Assembly: GCA_946406115.1 (NCBI GenBank)
Contig: OX291558.1
Location: 18,468,205-18,532,204 of the forward strand
Direction: 5' to 3'
Source of the DNA: Apoda limacodes
Taxonomy: Eukaryota > Arthropoda > Insecta > Lepidoptera > Limacodidae
DNA: 64,000 nucleotides
This document shows positions 22,587 to 35,900 of the stretch, piece by piece (position 1 is the stretch's first letter; each line of letters starts with the position of its first letter). The notes beneath the pieces were generated by a model. That model was not told the origin of the DNA. It was given only the letters and a program-made list of their open reading frames with translations, and searched no databases. The position numbers and the translations under genes were made by a program.

Positions 22587-22616
22587 CATCAAATGGAAAG
22601 TTTAAAAAAATATCAT

Positions 22617-25600
22617 TTACAAGTTTTGAATGATGAAGCTGTAGAAACTGGTAACTCTGGCGAAAGCTGAAGGGAAGCCCAACTGGCAACCAGCAGCAGC
22701 GACGAACGAGCTAACACCAACCTGGGAAAACATAAAAAGTATTATTTTAGACGTTAAGGTGGTGTATTAAATCAATGTAAGTGTCTTGACTACATGCGAC
22801 ATCTCTGCATGCGCACTAGACGCCTACTTTTTATATTAACCGGGACGTAATCAGATAATGTAGAAAATATCTTTTACACACAACGAATATGCGTTTAGGG
22901 AGGAACTTTGTTTGTGTGTATGTATTTCTGTTACAGTTTTTTGGGTAAACGTTATGACGATATCAATAACATTTTAGCCTTAACATTTTGTAATGCAAGT
23001 TTTTATACAAGTTTTAGTGCGAAGATTTACATTAGTAAACAATTCTCAATAAACTTAATACCTTAAGCAAAATGCATCTTTAAACTAGAATGACGCGTTG
23101 AAATATACAAGTTCAGTAATTTTATACATTAGCTGAGAAATTATAATTTATTTTATGAAAGGTTTAAAGCTAACAAAAAGTTGAATACCGATGACTCAAA
23201 TGTAAAATATGAAATTATAAATTTACGAATCATAAAGGTCAACACAAAATTAATTGTTAAATGTAGGTAGTAATCTAACTCCCGATTTATGGATTCGGAC
23301 CTTGGACAAAATGAGGTTGCGTAAGGTTTGAACCAGTGGCGCGAGTATGGATGCTTTAAAACGTACTGTGATTGGATGTTTGTTTGTAAGGCAAGTTCAT
23401 TGGAGTATGATTTAAGACAATCGCTGATTGGTGGTCAAGTGATATAGAAATGGAAGCACGTTTCGTAGTTTCATAACTTTTACTCGAATAAAATTTTATT
23501 CAGGTAATTAAATCGGAGACCCTCTAGATAAGAGTTGTTTTGTTATCCGCGGTGTTCTTGTCTTATTAATTTTATTGCCTTAGTTAAATAAGAATTCTAC
23601 TGATATTGGTAATTCTATAATGTTGAGTATAACCGCGTAAGTTTAAGTTACTTAGAACTTTTATAATATTGAAAATACCCGCGAAACTTAGCTAAGTGAG
23701 TCGTTTAACATCCATTAGGGTAGCCTCGTCCAATAAATATTCTAACAATGATAAAGGGTAGTTGTCTTGGTTTTCACGTATTCCGTATAATGGTATGACG
23801 TGTTAGTTTATTTGAACTTACCCGGGGTTTGTTAAAACTTTACGAACATTTAGAACATAATATTAATATTCTATTAGTTTAGGATAATTAGGCCGTTTTA
23901 ACTAGACCGTTCATATTAATCTAGGACTCTATAATAGTACCCCAACCAACATAACTAGAATTATACTTAAAATATATTCTTTTTCCTTTTTTAATATTAA
24001 TTAAGGCCGGACATCCGTCCGGAATAAAAAATAGGATGGAGGGGTTTTAAATGAGGGGTGAGAAGGTTGTTAGAGAGGGGTTAGTGGTGATAAAAGTGCG
24101 TGGTCCCATACATGCAGAACATTCAATTGCCGTCGTTTAAATTGTCGAAACGCTGCCCGAGAAGGAGGAAATCATAGTCTACGCTTGTGTCACTAGAAGC
24201 TACCACGTGGGGTTAAACTACAGCCAGATTGTATCACCATTACTGGTTTGTAAATACTTTTATATTAGAAGTTACAGTGAAAATATTGTATGTTCGTTGT
24301 GAAATACTTTAGGTTGTTTTTTAAAAATATCTAAATTAATGTTAAAACATCCAAATGACGGACCCGCTTTTGCCGGTTAGAAATTTATGGTACAAATAAA
24401 ATCTCAATATCTCAGTAGGAATGTCTTTAGCATTCGTATGGATTTTACTTTCAAATGTGGAATTAGCATCAATTAGGATTCCTTGGCGTAGGGTTGACGG
24501 AAAATCATATAACTCTTTAGTTCCTGTGTCCTTTCGTTCTGATATTCGAGTATTTGCTTTGTTTAGCTGTTTTTGTACTGACTTTAGAAATGGTGAAAAC
24601 TAAAAAGTAGGCAGTATTTAAAATCGTAGATTTAGTTATATTAATTTTCTTGATTATTTTCTTTTACGTTCATTTGTATGCTAATTTTTGTTATTTTAGT
24701 CTGACGTACCTCCTAAAGAACTGGGTGTACTTCTTATTTAATTTTCGGGTCCTGCCACTTTTGATGATCACGCTTGGCCAAATAAGATAATTATCTACAT
24801 CATATTATTAGATTCTTTTGATTTCTCTCCTTGAGTTGCGTAGTTTCTTAGAATATTTTATTGTCTCATTATATTAATATTTTTAATATAAAAGGGACAA
24901 AGGAAGGAGGGCGTTACAACGTTCATTAGATTTAGATTCAGTTTATTGCATTACACCTCAGAGCAAATTGTCTGTCATGTTTTACGGCTGTGGGTCACCA
25001 GAGGGTACTGCACTATTTTGTTTTTTTTTTGATTCTTAGGTTTTTTCGTGGTGGTTTTATTAAAAAAAATATTTTACACTTATAAACTACTAAACATAAC
25101 TAAAAACATAGTTGATTGTAAATAATTTTGTAAGTTGCTTACAAAAATATTTATTCCAATTTAATTTTGGTTGATAGTCAGTTTTAACGATCAATTATAC
25201 CATCAACCCATATTTAGTATGAAAGAAAACTAAAAACTTCAGTCTTGAGGCAACTTACCAAGATACTTTGTCCATTACGGTTGATAACAAGTGGACCTCC
25301 TGAATCTCCACCACAGATGCCTACACCACCAGCGCCGCTTGTGCACAGAGTGCTGGACTGGACGAAGGTGGTACCGAAGATAGCCTGGCACTGCGCTACC
25401 GTGATTACTTGGAGGGTTACCTCACTGATTGTTGTTGCTGTGGTGACACCAACTTGTTCTGAAAATAAGTATATAGAATGTATATTCATTAGTTAAACAA
25501 ATAAGAATACAGAATCGACATTGGTTTTTAGGTGAAGCTTGAAGAAGATAAAAGTAATAGTTATATGCCCTGATTTGTTAAAAAATGTTTGTTTCCCACA

Positions 25601-27258
25601 TGTTTTCCCTTTCAAAATTAGTACGAATGATAAATTAAAACTAATTATTAATTACGTATTCGTTTTTTTGGTGATCATTATTTTTGGTGGGTTTGCCAAA
25701 TTAGCTATGCCTTCCAAGCGCGTTGGCAAGCGTAGTATTGGATAAGGGAGCGCTGCGGCCTGACATCACGTACCAGATAAAAGAGAACAAAGCATTATAT
25801 ATGTCCCATAAGTGATAAATACAAGTATTATAGTTATAAACGGTAAAATTAGAGGCTAGGTACAGAATAATATACCCCTTTGCCAATTCTAGACAAACCA
25901 TAACAAGCGAGTCAGGATTACACACGGGGATTGCAATCTACTACACAACTTGTGCAAATATTCGCTGCCAATAAAAGTTTTGTAAATAAAACAATAATTC
26001 AAACTTACGATCATTGGTCTTCCCGTATCCAGAAGCCTGTGCCCACTCGCCAACAAAGGTGTCAAACAGCTGGGTGGTGCTTGGAAGAGCTATTGGCTGG
26101 ACATTAGCTGTTAATCAAAGAAAAATGTTATTATAATTCACTGTGGTGTGTGTAATTTTCTCTCAAAGTTAAGTTAAGTACTTGCGTTCGATATTAAATG
26201 TTAGTACTTAGGATATTGTAAATCATAAACATGATAGTCTTAATTCTTAACAAGTGTTAACCATTACATAATTTTCACTGTATGGAACACAAACTTAAGG
26301 GATTTTTTTTCTAAATCTCAAAACATTTCGCCCAAAAAGTCATATTTTATTTTAAATATCATAGCTGACTGTATACATACCAGTATACAATATGGATGTA
26401 GGAAGGTATATTATTGCAACATCATTTCCCAAGGTAGAAGGAGTCCATTGTGGATGCATAACGACAGTATTGGTAGCGATCCTGGTGCCTCCGTAGAACA
26501 AGAACTGAGAGCCAAGGACGACGGTAAACAGTGAGCCTTGGTTGACACCATCGAACCAGCAGTGGGCAGCGGTGATCAGCCGGTTGGCTGAGAGCAACGA
26601 AGAACCACATGCAGACTGACCAGCGATGTTTAAGAAGTTGATAACTAACCCTGCCTATAAAATAAGAATTATTTAGCATTATTGACTATATTAAATTTGT
26701 CCTATAAAATATCATTTATAAACGCAAACAATTTAATAGCAATAACAAGTTTTTTAGAAAAACAAGACGAAACAGTCAGAAGATTTTCTTATGTATGTAT
26801 AGTATATAGGCAAAAAAGCAGCGGCCAACAATTTTTGTCCACCAACGCGTTTGAGTAAGTCTTAAAGTCTTAACTACTTAATTAAAATGCAATAGCTAAA
26901 CATAGTCCTCCAGAATTGATAGAGTAGCCCTAATGTAATCTATAAGCAACTGCTATAACTACTTATTCCAAATCTAATTTTCTTTACTATTTCAAAAAGA
27001 TTCTTTCTAAACCATATTCTCTCAATTCAATCCCCGAATTTCACTTACCAAATATGGGTGTGAAATTTGCGTCGCAACTGCTCCACCGACAATTTTTGAA
27101 GGATCAAATTCTTCGTCAAAAATTGCATCTTCAGCTTCTTTGATCTTCTGCGCTGCTGGGATTCCAATTCTCTCATGGAAATTAAAGACACTCTGTACTT
27201 CCTCAAAAGCAAAGCTGGAGGCAATCAATGCCAACCCAACAAACAATATCTGTCTCAT
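22617..27258 (-). CDS. Chymotrypsin/brachyurin-like serine protease (gene C)
   Basis: Five exons on the minus strand: 27258-27049, 26654-26381, 26107-26009, 25458-25259 and 22721-22617. All introns are GT/AG and phases are 0,1,1,0. The predicted protein has 295 aa. The signal peptide is about residues 1-16 (MRQILFVGLALIASSF). The propeptide has 'FNFHERIGIPAA', and activation is predicted after Lys55 (PSK|IVGG), where genes B and D have Arg. The catalytic triad is His101 ('TAAHCWFDG'), Asp148 ('GNDVAIIYLP') and Ser247 ('CGGDSGGPL'). The S1 pocket by eye has Gly189, Val216 and Ser226. Lys or Arg at the activation site implies a trypsin-like activator. It is the most compact complete copy; only intron 4 (about 2.5 kb) is long. 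Expected role: secreted gut protease of the array. Confidence 0.92.
22722..25258. other. Intron 4 of gene C
   Basis: This 2.5-kb intron contains no recognised element or open frame of note. A small palindrome GGCCGGACATCCGTCCGG-like run is near 24005. Unlike the other large introns it shows no familiar LINE or Helitron piece. Confidence 0.5.
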
Positions 27259-27304
27259 TTTGTGAATTTGTAATACAATAATGCGCTATGATGACAATTA
27301 CCTT

Positions 27305-27333
27305 GATTTTTATATTATCTAAAGTTTTATCGA
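27305..27333 (-). promoter_or_regulatory. Core promoter of gene C: TATA box and GATA sites
   Basis: On the minus strand TATAAAAATC (27314-27305) lies about 47 nt upstream of the ATG. AGATA (27320-27316) and CGATAAAAC (27333-27325) lie immediately upstream. The layout and TATAAAAATC sequence match gene B closely. Confidence 0.6.
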
Positions 27334-27339
27334 TATAGG

Positions 27340-29039
27340 CACTGGTATACAATTACGTTACGTGATTTAATTGCTGATAAATATTATTATTTATCAAAAG
27401 CAATTATGATAAGTAATCATATTATTTATTTTGCTAGCTTAATTTAGTGCTAGCACGTGAATTACAAAACAACTACCAACATTATTTAATATTTAATTTT
27501 CTTAATACCTATTTTTTTTATCAACCATGCTACGAAATGTGTCTTGCACAAGCTTCTTAAGGATAATTCGTACTTGAATTACAGTATCAAAGAGCGGCCC
27601 GCAATGTTTTATATTTGACCGCTCGAGCGGTAACCTATATTTATCAAAATTTCGGACTGGCATAACAAAAATAATGCACCAAAAAATAAATTAAAAAAGG
27701 TAAAAAAAGAAATCGACATTTGAACGCGGCAAATTGGTGGCAGAATTACCTTTCGAATAATCTTTCCCATCATTATTGTCTGGAGAATATGATAACGCTC
27801 ATGTCTCAATATATGTCCCAGATAGGCTACTTTTCTTCTCTTGATATTTTTATGAGTTCTCGGGATTACTTGACACGTCGAAGCACTTCTTCATTCCTGA
27901 CTCTATGAACCCAGCTTTTTCGGAGCATACGTCGATAAAACCATATCTCTATTTAACGTTTTTATTAATGAAAACATCGTCCTTTTCATCAAAAGAATGT
28001 TAAAGAACATGTACAGGTGCGAGTCCTAAAAAAGCGTCCGCCAGGCCAAAAAAAGCGTCCGCCAGGCCAAAAAAGTACGTAGTAAAGTAGAAGCGCTACT
28101 TTGTTTCCATACTTTTATTTAAGACGAACGCAATAGATTAGGCTCACGTTTTTTGAATTAAATGATCACTTACAATTAAATTGCGCGAGTCCGATTCGCA
28201 CTTGACCCTTTCAGAAAATCCTTTCTTATCGGATGCCTACGTCATACAAAGAACAATCATAAAAATTTCAGGAAACATTATATTTTTGTTTTTTGCTTTA
28301 TCGTACAAACGGTCATACATAGGCACAAGCTTCAATATTAAAAAAATTAAAAACACACTCTAATGTCAAAGAAAACTTTTTATTTTTACCCCCAACCAAA
28401 TTGGCACATATCGTTTTGGAAAAAATACTATGCGATCTACTGAGCAGTCTCTTGTTGATACAGCGTTGTAATTCCACTGTATTTGCATCGATTAAAATAA
28501 AATTTAAAAGAAAGATATGTCATACAGATTTGTAAAATGATAATGGAGAAAAAAAATTCAGGGTAGCTCCCTATGGATGAAAAACGGCAAATTCTTAGAC
28601 ACATTGCAGGTCCGTATCAGCCTTGCATGTTACATTTCGCGTAGGTGGCCGGCTTACTTCGAGTGAAACTAGCGGACTTTTATTTTTTTTTAAATCATTA
28701 TTTTTTAAATTTTTAGACGACTAAACTTGTTTGTCTTTCCCTCACATCGCAATGGAGAATCTAATTGAACCGAGATTTGGCACAGAAATAGTTGAAGAGA
28801 CCAAGAAAGAAGGAAACACAAGGTAGATATCAGGTAGTCTACCTTGTGTCAACCTCTTATTAATCTCAAGGGCTCCTCATATTTATTTCATGTCTAACCC
28901 GTATCTACCCTGTTTCTTTCTCTCTTATACCATTTACATCGTGCCTATGTCACAGTGTCTACTTCGTGACTATCGAGGTCTATCTTTGTTTGGTATTAAA
29001 AATATAAATACATAATTTTAATATACTTATAACCTAATA
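27340..29039. other. Intergenic between genes C and D, left part
   Basis: No gene is supported. Contents: a two-unit tandem 'AAAAAAGCGTCCGCCAGGCC' at 28028-28070, a stray 'GCGAGTCCGATTCGCACTTG' terminus at 28185-28205, and an inverted pair ACACAAGGTAG / CTACCTTGTGT near 28817-28850. Confidence 0.5.
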
Positions 29040-29215
29040 TGTCGGCTCCGGAAATGACCCGACAGCTGAATCGAAGGGCGCGGCGTGGGTTCGATTCATG
29101 GCATTTGTTAATTGTGTTTTTCTTGCGACTTGGTGTTTTATATTTATAATATGTATGTATTAACAAAAACAGTATAACCTATATTTATTTGTATCCGTTG
29201 AATCCTCTTGTAGCA
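29040..29215 (+). mobile_element. tRNA-derived SINE, diverged
   Basis: A B-box-like 'GGGTTCGATTCATGGC' follows a weak head 'GTCGGCTCCGGAAATGACCC'. The downstream part has 'ATATTTATTTGTATCCGTTG', shared with the SINE at 16871. The A box is poor. Confidence 0.45.
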
Positions 29216-29309
29216 GTAGTCCGGTTGACCGAACTGGTTGTTTATTTTTATGTGAAGACGATTAGTTGTCTCTCCTACATAAAAGGCAGTACAGAAACTC
29301 TTCTACCTC

Positions 29310-29425
29310 ACATGTAGACACGAGGTAAACATGAGATAGACATAGACCTCAGGTATTTGAGAAGTAGATATGAGATAGACACGAGGTAGACACAAGGTAG
29401 ACGTAAGGTAGACACGAGGTAGTCA
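29310..29425. repeat. 11-bp minisatellite, unit ACACGAGGTAG
   Basis: Several near-perfect units occur in a row ('ACACGAGGTAG', 'ACACAAGGTAG', 'ACGTAAGGTAG', 'ACACGAGGTAG') with looser units before them. Complementary CTACCTTGTGT-like words occur about 500 bp to the left. Confidence 0.6.
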
Positions 29426-29957
29426 TGTATAGTTAATATGTACTTATATTGTAGTTGTTGGTTGAATGTAATTTTTACTATTCGTACTAAATAATATTTA
29501 TTTTTATTCTAGTCTTTTTCAGTCGCTTGCTGGTGGTTTCATTAGAGAAAAACTAACATTAAATATGTACGGAAACGTTACTTACAGTATTCTTCTTTAA
29601 GTCGGATTTTGTGACAATAATAAGGCTTTATCGATACATATATTTTTAAAAATAAATTAGGTAACAATTTTTAAAAAAACATGAAACATGAAACATAAAA
29701 AGTCGATTAACTACTAATGTTTCCGACTTCAAATGGCGTTCCGATGAGAGAAACAGCTGTTCTCTTCAATATACAAAAAAATTTAATGATATATATAGAT
29801 AATAACAGCAATTTAATTTAATCACATAAGTACCTAATTTTATAGCAATATTAACAAGCTTAAAATATGTAATTAAACTACATTCACAAATTTAACCTAA
29901 TTCTTTTTTCACAAATAAATGTTGCAAATAATACGTACAAGTAATATAGATAAAGTT
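29426..29957. other. 3' flank of gene D
   Basis: AT-rich sequence. No AATAAA is found close to the stop codon of gene D on the minus strand; an ATTAAA variant lies about 170 nt downstream. 'GACTTCAAATGG' near 29730 may be a trace of a dispersed repeat. Confidence 0.4.
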
Positions 29958-32900
29958 TTATAAGTTCCGAATGATGAAGCTGTAGAAGCTGGTGACTCTG
30001 GCGAAGGCTGAAGGGAAGCCCAACTGGCAGCCAGCAGCGGCGACGAACGAACTGATGCCAACCTGGGTAATACAATATATTACTAACATATATACAAATA
30101 TCCAACAACTGTATGATAAAGGTGATGACAAAGGGTTTTGGCGTATAATGACATTAGCCAAAAAACATAGGAATTACTTTCGTTTTTTCTGGCAGACTTA
30201 GCATGGAGCTTAGCCTTTGGATTTAAAACTATGTAATGAGTCTGTTAAATAGGCCAGTTTTCAGATAAAAGACAGTTAAATGCAGATTTATCACGAATTT
30301 TGATTCAGAGATATTCGTTAGGGGAGGCTTAGAAACGAAAAACTTGAAATTTTTAACAGAGAGGTTCTATGATAATAAACAAAAAATGCCATTATATACT
30401 TTTTTGTTGTTTTTTACGTTTAGCTCATGCAAATATAATTGAAACTATATTTACCAGGATGTTTTGTCCATTGCGGTTAACAACAAGCGGACCACCCGAA
30501 TCTCCTCCGCAAATGCCCACACCACCAGCACCACTGGTGCACAGAGTGCTGGACTGGACGAAAGTGGTGCCGAACGTTGCCTGGCACTGTGCAACCGTTA
30601 TCACTTGAAGAAACACTTGGCTTATTGTTGTAGCAGAAGACACGCCAGTTTGTTCTGTGAAATATAAAAAAAGTGGTGACAAGAGTTTATTACTAGCAGC
30701 CTACCCAAAAATTTTATATTAAATGAAACGCACGTATTCATTATTCTTAAAGCGAATGATTATTATTGATGATTTTTCTATATCATTAGTGTTTATTTAG
30801 GTATTGCAATACCGACAGAAAATTAAGCTATTGAATACACATGCGCGCCCCTTGTTAAACTATTTCTACATACGCACAAATATAATTAAAAATTATGGGG
30901 GCCCTAATACTCAGTTTGATATTTTTTTTAATGCCTTTAGTGAAGAGTGTGACTCAATATTTCAACCCAAGACCAACACCCATTAGAAAATTCAATGTTT
31001 TAGTGATTGGGATACTGTTGGCATCCATAGAAGTTGCAAACGATTGTACGAATTAAACAGCGAGAGGCAATGTCAAAATATGAGTGAGAAATTTAATGAT
31101 AATGTCAAGAAAAGTTGTCTACCGCACTTGAAAATCAAGTTTTCTAAGTAAAAAAATTAAAAACAGTAGTGACAAAATAAAAGCCACTTGGAATATTGTC
31201 AATGTTGAGACTGGAAAATCTGAACCCCATAAAACTGAATATTGGCTAAAGGTTGATGGGACCATTTTTAAGTCAGAAATAGAGATTGCCTTATTTTTTG
31301 ATAAATTATTTTTGGATATTCCAGTATCTGCTACTTACTCGCTCAACCTTTTCTATTATTACCAATGCCAATGTTAAAATAATGCTTAGAAGATTTTTAT
31401 TCACACATGTAAACCATAATGATGCCCTTAAAGCATTCATCTCAATAAAAAATCAAAATAATTCTGACCTGTGGGACCATTCTGTTACCCTAGTTAAAAC
31501 TATAATTTCAGTTATTGCTCCTCAATTAGCTTTGATATTTAATAAATGTTTTAAGTGTGGTGTACTAATTTCTATACTACCTGTTTTCAGTAAAATTTTT
31601 GAAAAACTGATCTTAAATCAATTGAGTATTCACATTTTTCCACTGCTAACAACCTGTACAAGAGTGCTGCACTTAAACTAATTAGTACATATCTGGACAG
31701 TAGAATTTAGACAGTTGAAATAAATGGGAAGCGCTACCCTGGTTCAAACATTAAAATTGGTGTTGCACAGGGTTCGATTATTGGGCCATTCCTAATTTTG
31801 ATTTACATTAATGATCTGCCTATGGTTGTAAAAGATAGTCATGAGATAGTGTTGTTTGTAGACGATACATTACTTTTATTTAAACTTAAAAGACGCGAAA
31901 CTATTTAAATAATGTTAACAACTCTCTGACTAAAGTTGTCTACTGGTTCAACATGAAGATTATCTCCTTATTAGCAAGAAAACCAAATGTATAAAAATTT
32001 TAACACCAAATGTCAGTCAGATAAGATCCAGTGTATTTATAAACAGGTATCAGTTAGATAATACAGTATTCAAATTCAAATTCAAAATAATTTATTTAGT
32101 TTAGGCTACAATAATTGAGCACTTATGAATGTCACTACGCCATCTGTTCGTAAGTCTACAGGGCGGGAGACCTTGTACTGAGAATTCTTAGGTATTACCC
32201 TAGACACAAAGCTTCAGTGGGGGCCACATATAGCTAGATTGGCGAATAGGCTTAGTTCTGCAGCATTCACGGTTAAATTCATTTCATTTTTCATTCGTCA
32301 ACTTAAGGACGAAGCTACTGCCCAGCTACGGTATTTTACTATGGGGACGCGCAGCTAATATTCAAACAATCTTTGTGCTGCAGAAGAGGGCTACGAGCAA
32401 TTTTCAATCTATCCCATAGTGTCTAGAGAGTATCGTTAAAAGATAAATATAAGGAAATCAAGGTTTTAACCTTAATTACTTGATAATTTGTATTGATTAA
32501 TCAAACTTTAACTAAGCGTTAGTTAAATCAAATAACCAAAATATTTTTTCCTTAATTAAACTTTGATTAATTTGTTAATGAAACTTTAATTGATTTATAA
32601 ATTAAACTTTAGCGACAAATAATTACTTAATTAAAATTATTTAATTTATTTATTATTTAATTAAATGTTATGATAAAATCATTTATAAAAATTGTCGTAC
32701 CGAAAAAACTAGAGAAAACTAGTAAAAAGAAACGATAAAAGTTTATAAAAAAACTTACGGTCATTGGTCTTCCCATACCCCGCAGCCTGCGCCCACTCGC
32801 CAACAAAGGTGTCAAACAGCTGGGTGGTGCTTGGAAGAGCTATTGGCTGAATATTAGCTAAAAAAAATTAGAACTAGTTACCCCTACGTATTCCTACTGA

Positions 32901-35900
32901 CAAAGAGCTTAACTATTACACTAATGTATTATTTTATGTAACTTTTATTTAAAAAAATTAGTGCAAAAAGAAATGTACAATCGGCTGACTGAATACTAAA
33001 TGCATTTTCTGCCAGTAAACCTAAGTAGTGTGAGAAAAGAATGATCTTGTATCTTAAAAGATCAGGTGTGAAAATCAAAATATTCAAAAAAAATTGCTAA
33101 CTTAAAATATATACTATGTACTTGAAATAAAGTGAATATGTAACATGTATATACAAGCTAAACTAGACTTATCTAATAAATATTGATATATTAGGTCCTT
33201 ACATATGAAATTGATGTTTTATATGGAAAAAGCAAAACTAAATTATTTTTTAAAATTTATTTTTATTAATCAATCAAAGTAGGTACCGTTGTGATCTATG
33301 CACTTTTGCCATTTTATAGGGACTTCATGGATTCCTTTGCTAAAAAAATTGCGGCAGCAAGTATCAACAAAATCTTTGAAGGTGTTTTGGACTGCCTCAT
33401 CTGAATTGCATTTTTTGCCAATTAAGTGAATTTAAGTGAATTCCGAAATAAGTGGTAATCGGTTGGAGCAAGGCCCGGGGAGTATGGTGGGTGACAGAGA
33501 CATTCCAATCCTAGTTCCTCTAGTTCCGCCATCGTCTGTTGTGCAGTGCGTGGTCTAGCGTTGTTTGAAGCAGCAGTGGGCTAGAGCGGTTGAACAATCT
33601 CGGATGTTTAACGGCTAGCTTTTCCATCATGGTTTCCAATTGTCGGCAATACAGATCTGCCGTAATCGTCTGACCAGATCTTAGGGAGCTGTAGTGGATG
33701 ACACCATCGCTGGTCCACCAGACACTAACCAGTAACTTTCACTTGGGGCAGGATTTAGCCGGTTCTCCTGGATTGACCACCACTGTGATGAGCGTTTTCG
33801 ATTATCTCATAGGATCCATTTTGCATTACAAGGAAGTAGTAGTAAGTACGATTCAAATTCCCCTCGTTATTGTGACGGTTGAGTAACGTGACGCAGCAGT
33901 ACCCATTTTACAAGTTGTTTCACTTTACCAATTTGTTTAAAATGGTTTTATTACTCACACCAAAGCCTGCAGCTAACTCTGACGTGGTTTGAGATGGATC
34001 ATATTCCACGATCACTTTCAACTACTCATTGACAACTAAGGTCTTCGGCCGTCCACGAGGTTTGTTCTGAAGGTCAAAATTTTCAGAACGAAAGTGTTGG
34101 AACTAAAAACTTACTCAGTTTTCTTGCAGTATACAGTAACTTCTCCGTACACATCATTAATCCTTCGAGCTGTTTCTGCAGCGCTAGAGCCACGATGGAA
34201 TTCGTATTTGAAAATAATGCGATGTTTTATGTTTTCTATATTGAGCACAGAACGATGTCAAAGCAAAATTGAATGACGCGAAAACAAATGAATTATTACA
34301 TTCGATACACAAATAGACAAGCTTAAAATTTAAAAAAAATTTGATTTGGAATTCTTAACCACAGTGGCCAGTTCTATAAAACATCAATTTTATATGTAAG
34401 GCCCTAATACTACACATAAAAACACAAAAGATACACACAGAATATATGTAGTGTAATACATTATATACATATGTTTGTATATTGTATTACGTAATAATGC
34501 TGGAGGTCTTATTAGGAGGAAGACAATCCATAAAAGATTTTTTTAAATATTCTCAAAGAAATATTTGCGACATATATTTTTAAATGTATTCCCAGTTTAA
34601 GCTTTTTTGATGACGTCTGTATACTCTCGACGATATACTCTCAGTTTCGGCAAGAGCACAGCATATACGGTCGCGGTCAGAAAATGTTTACCAGTTTTGA
34701 AATTAGATTCTATATCACACTTTTTTCACTAAGTCTAAAATGCCATATCAAGTTACTTATTACCTTTCAAAAGCTATTATGCAAAATGACGCATCGAGAA
34801 AAACAACAAGAATTATTGATCACTCTTTGATAATGGAACTAATATCTTTATTTGTTGAAAAATATTGTTTGAACGTCGTTTTGACAAGAGTAAAAATCTA
34901 CAAAAGATTTTTTCATAACGAAATAAAATGGCAAGTTTAACCCTGGAGCAAAGGGCTGAAATAATATTTCTCTTCGAAGATGGACATAGTATTAGTGCTA
35001 TATCACGAGAACTCAATATATCGCGATTCACTGTGTGGTTTTGGATTAGGCGTCACGGCGAAGAAGGGCAAATAACAGATCATAGAAATAATTCAGGACG
35101 ACGACCGAGACTAACCGCCGCGCAAATAACAGAAATCAGTCGTCGTTATTCAGAGAATGGTTTCACACCAACTAGTTATTTTGCTGCTTTATATGGTGTG
35201 AGTGCTCGGACAAAAAACTCACCACAAAACAGTCCGGCTTAACTTTGCGCGACGACATCTCGATTTTGATTGGTCGAATACTATATTTACCGATGAAAAA
35301 ACTTTTAAATCAAGCCAAATCGGAAGATTAACTTTATGGCGCTGCAATCGAACTCGGTATTATGAAGGTCATATTGTGCCTCAAAACGAGTCAGGTCGCA
35401 TTACAGTAAACTTATGGGGGTGGATGAGCCTTGACGGCGTCGGAGAACTGGCGTCGTTAGAGAATAGGGCTACGGCCATTAATTATGTGTCGCTTTTGGA
35501 AGAACTGATGCTGCCTACTATGCGCGTAGTGTATCCTGTAACGGAATTCCCACACATTACTTACGTTCAAGATAATGCACGGATACACACAGCCCGTGCT
35601 ACTATGGCGTGGTTCAACCTGCACCGTGACATTCGTCCCATTCAATGGCCCGCTCGGTCTGCTGAATTAAACCCTATTGAAAATTTATGGTGGCTTATGG
35701 TTCAACGCTGGGACTGTCAAAATGAAAGCAACTCTCAAGCTCTTAGATCACACTGTGCTCAAGTATGGGATGATATCAGAGGTACTGATCTATGCACGCG
35801 TCTTGTTGCATCTATGCGAGATAGACTACGTTCCGTCATAGCTGCAGATCCCTCTCCCCTCCCGGATATACTAGATATTAAATAAAGATTTTCAAAGTGT

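Noticed and set aside
24421..24603. 60-codon frame in gene C intron 4
   Set aside because: No motif, inside an intron and on the opposite strand to the gene.
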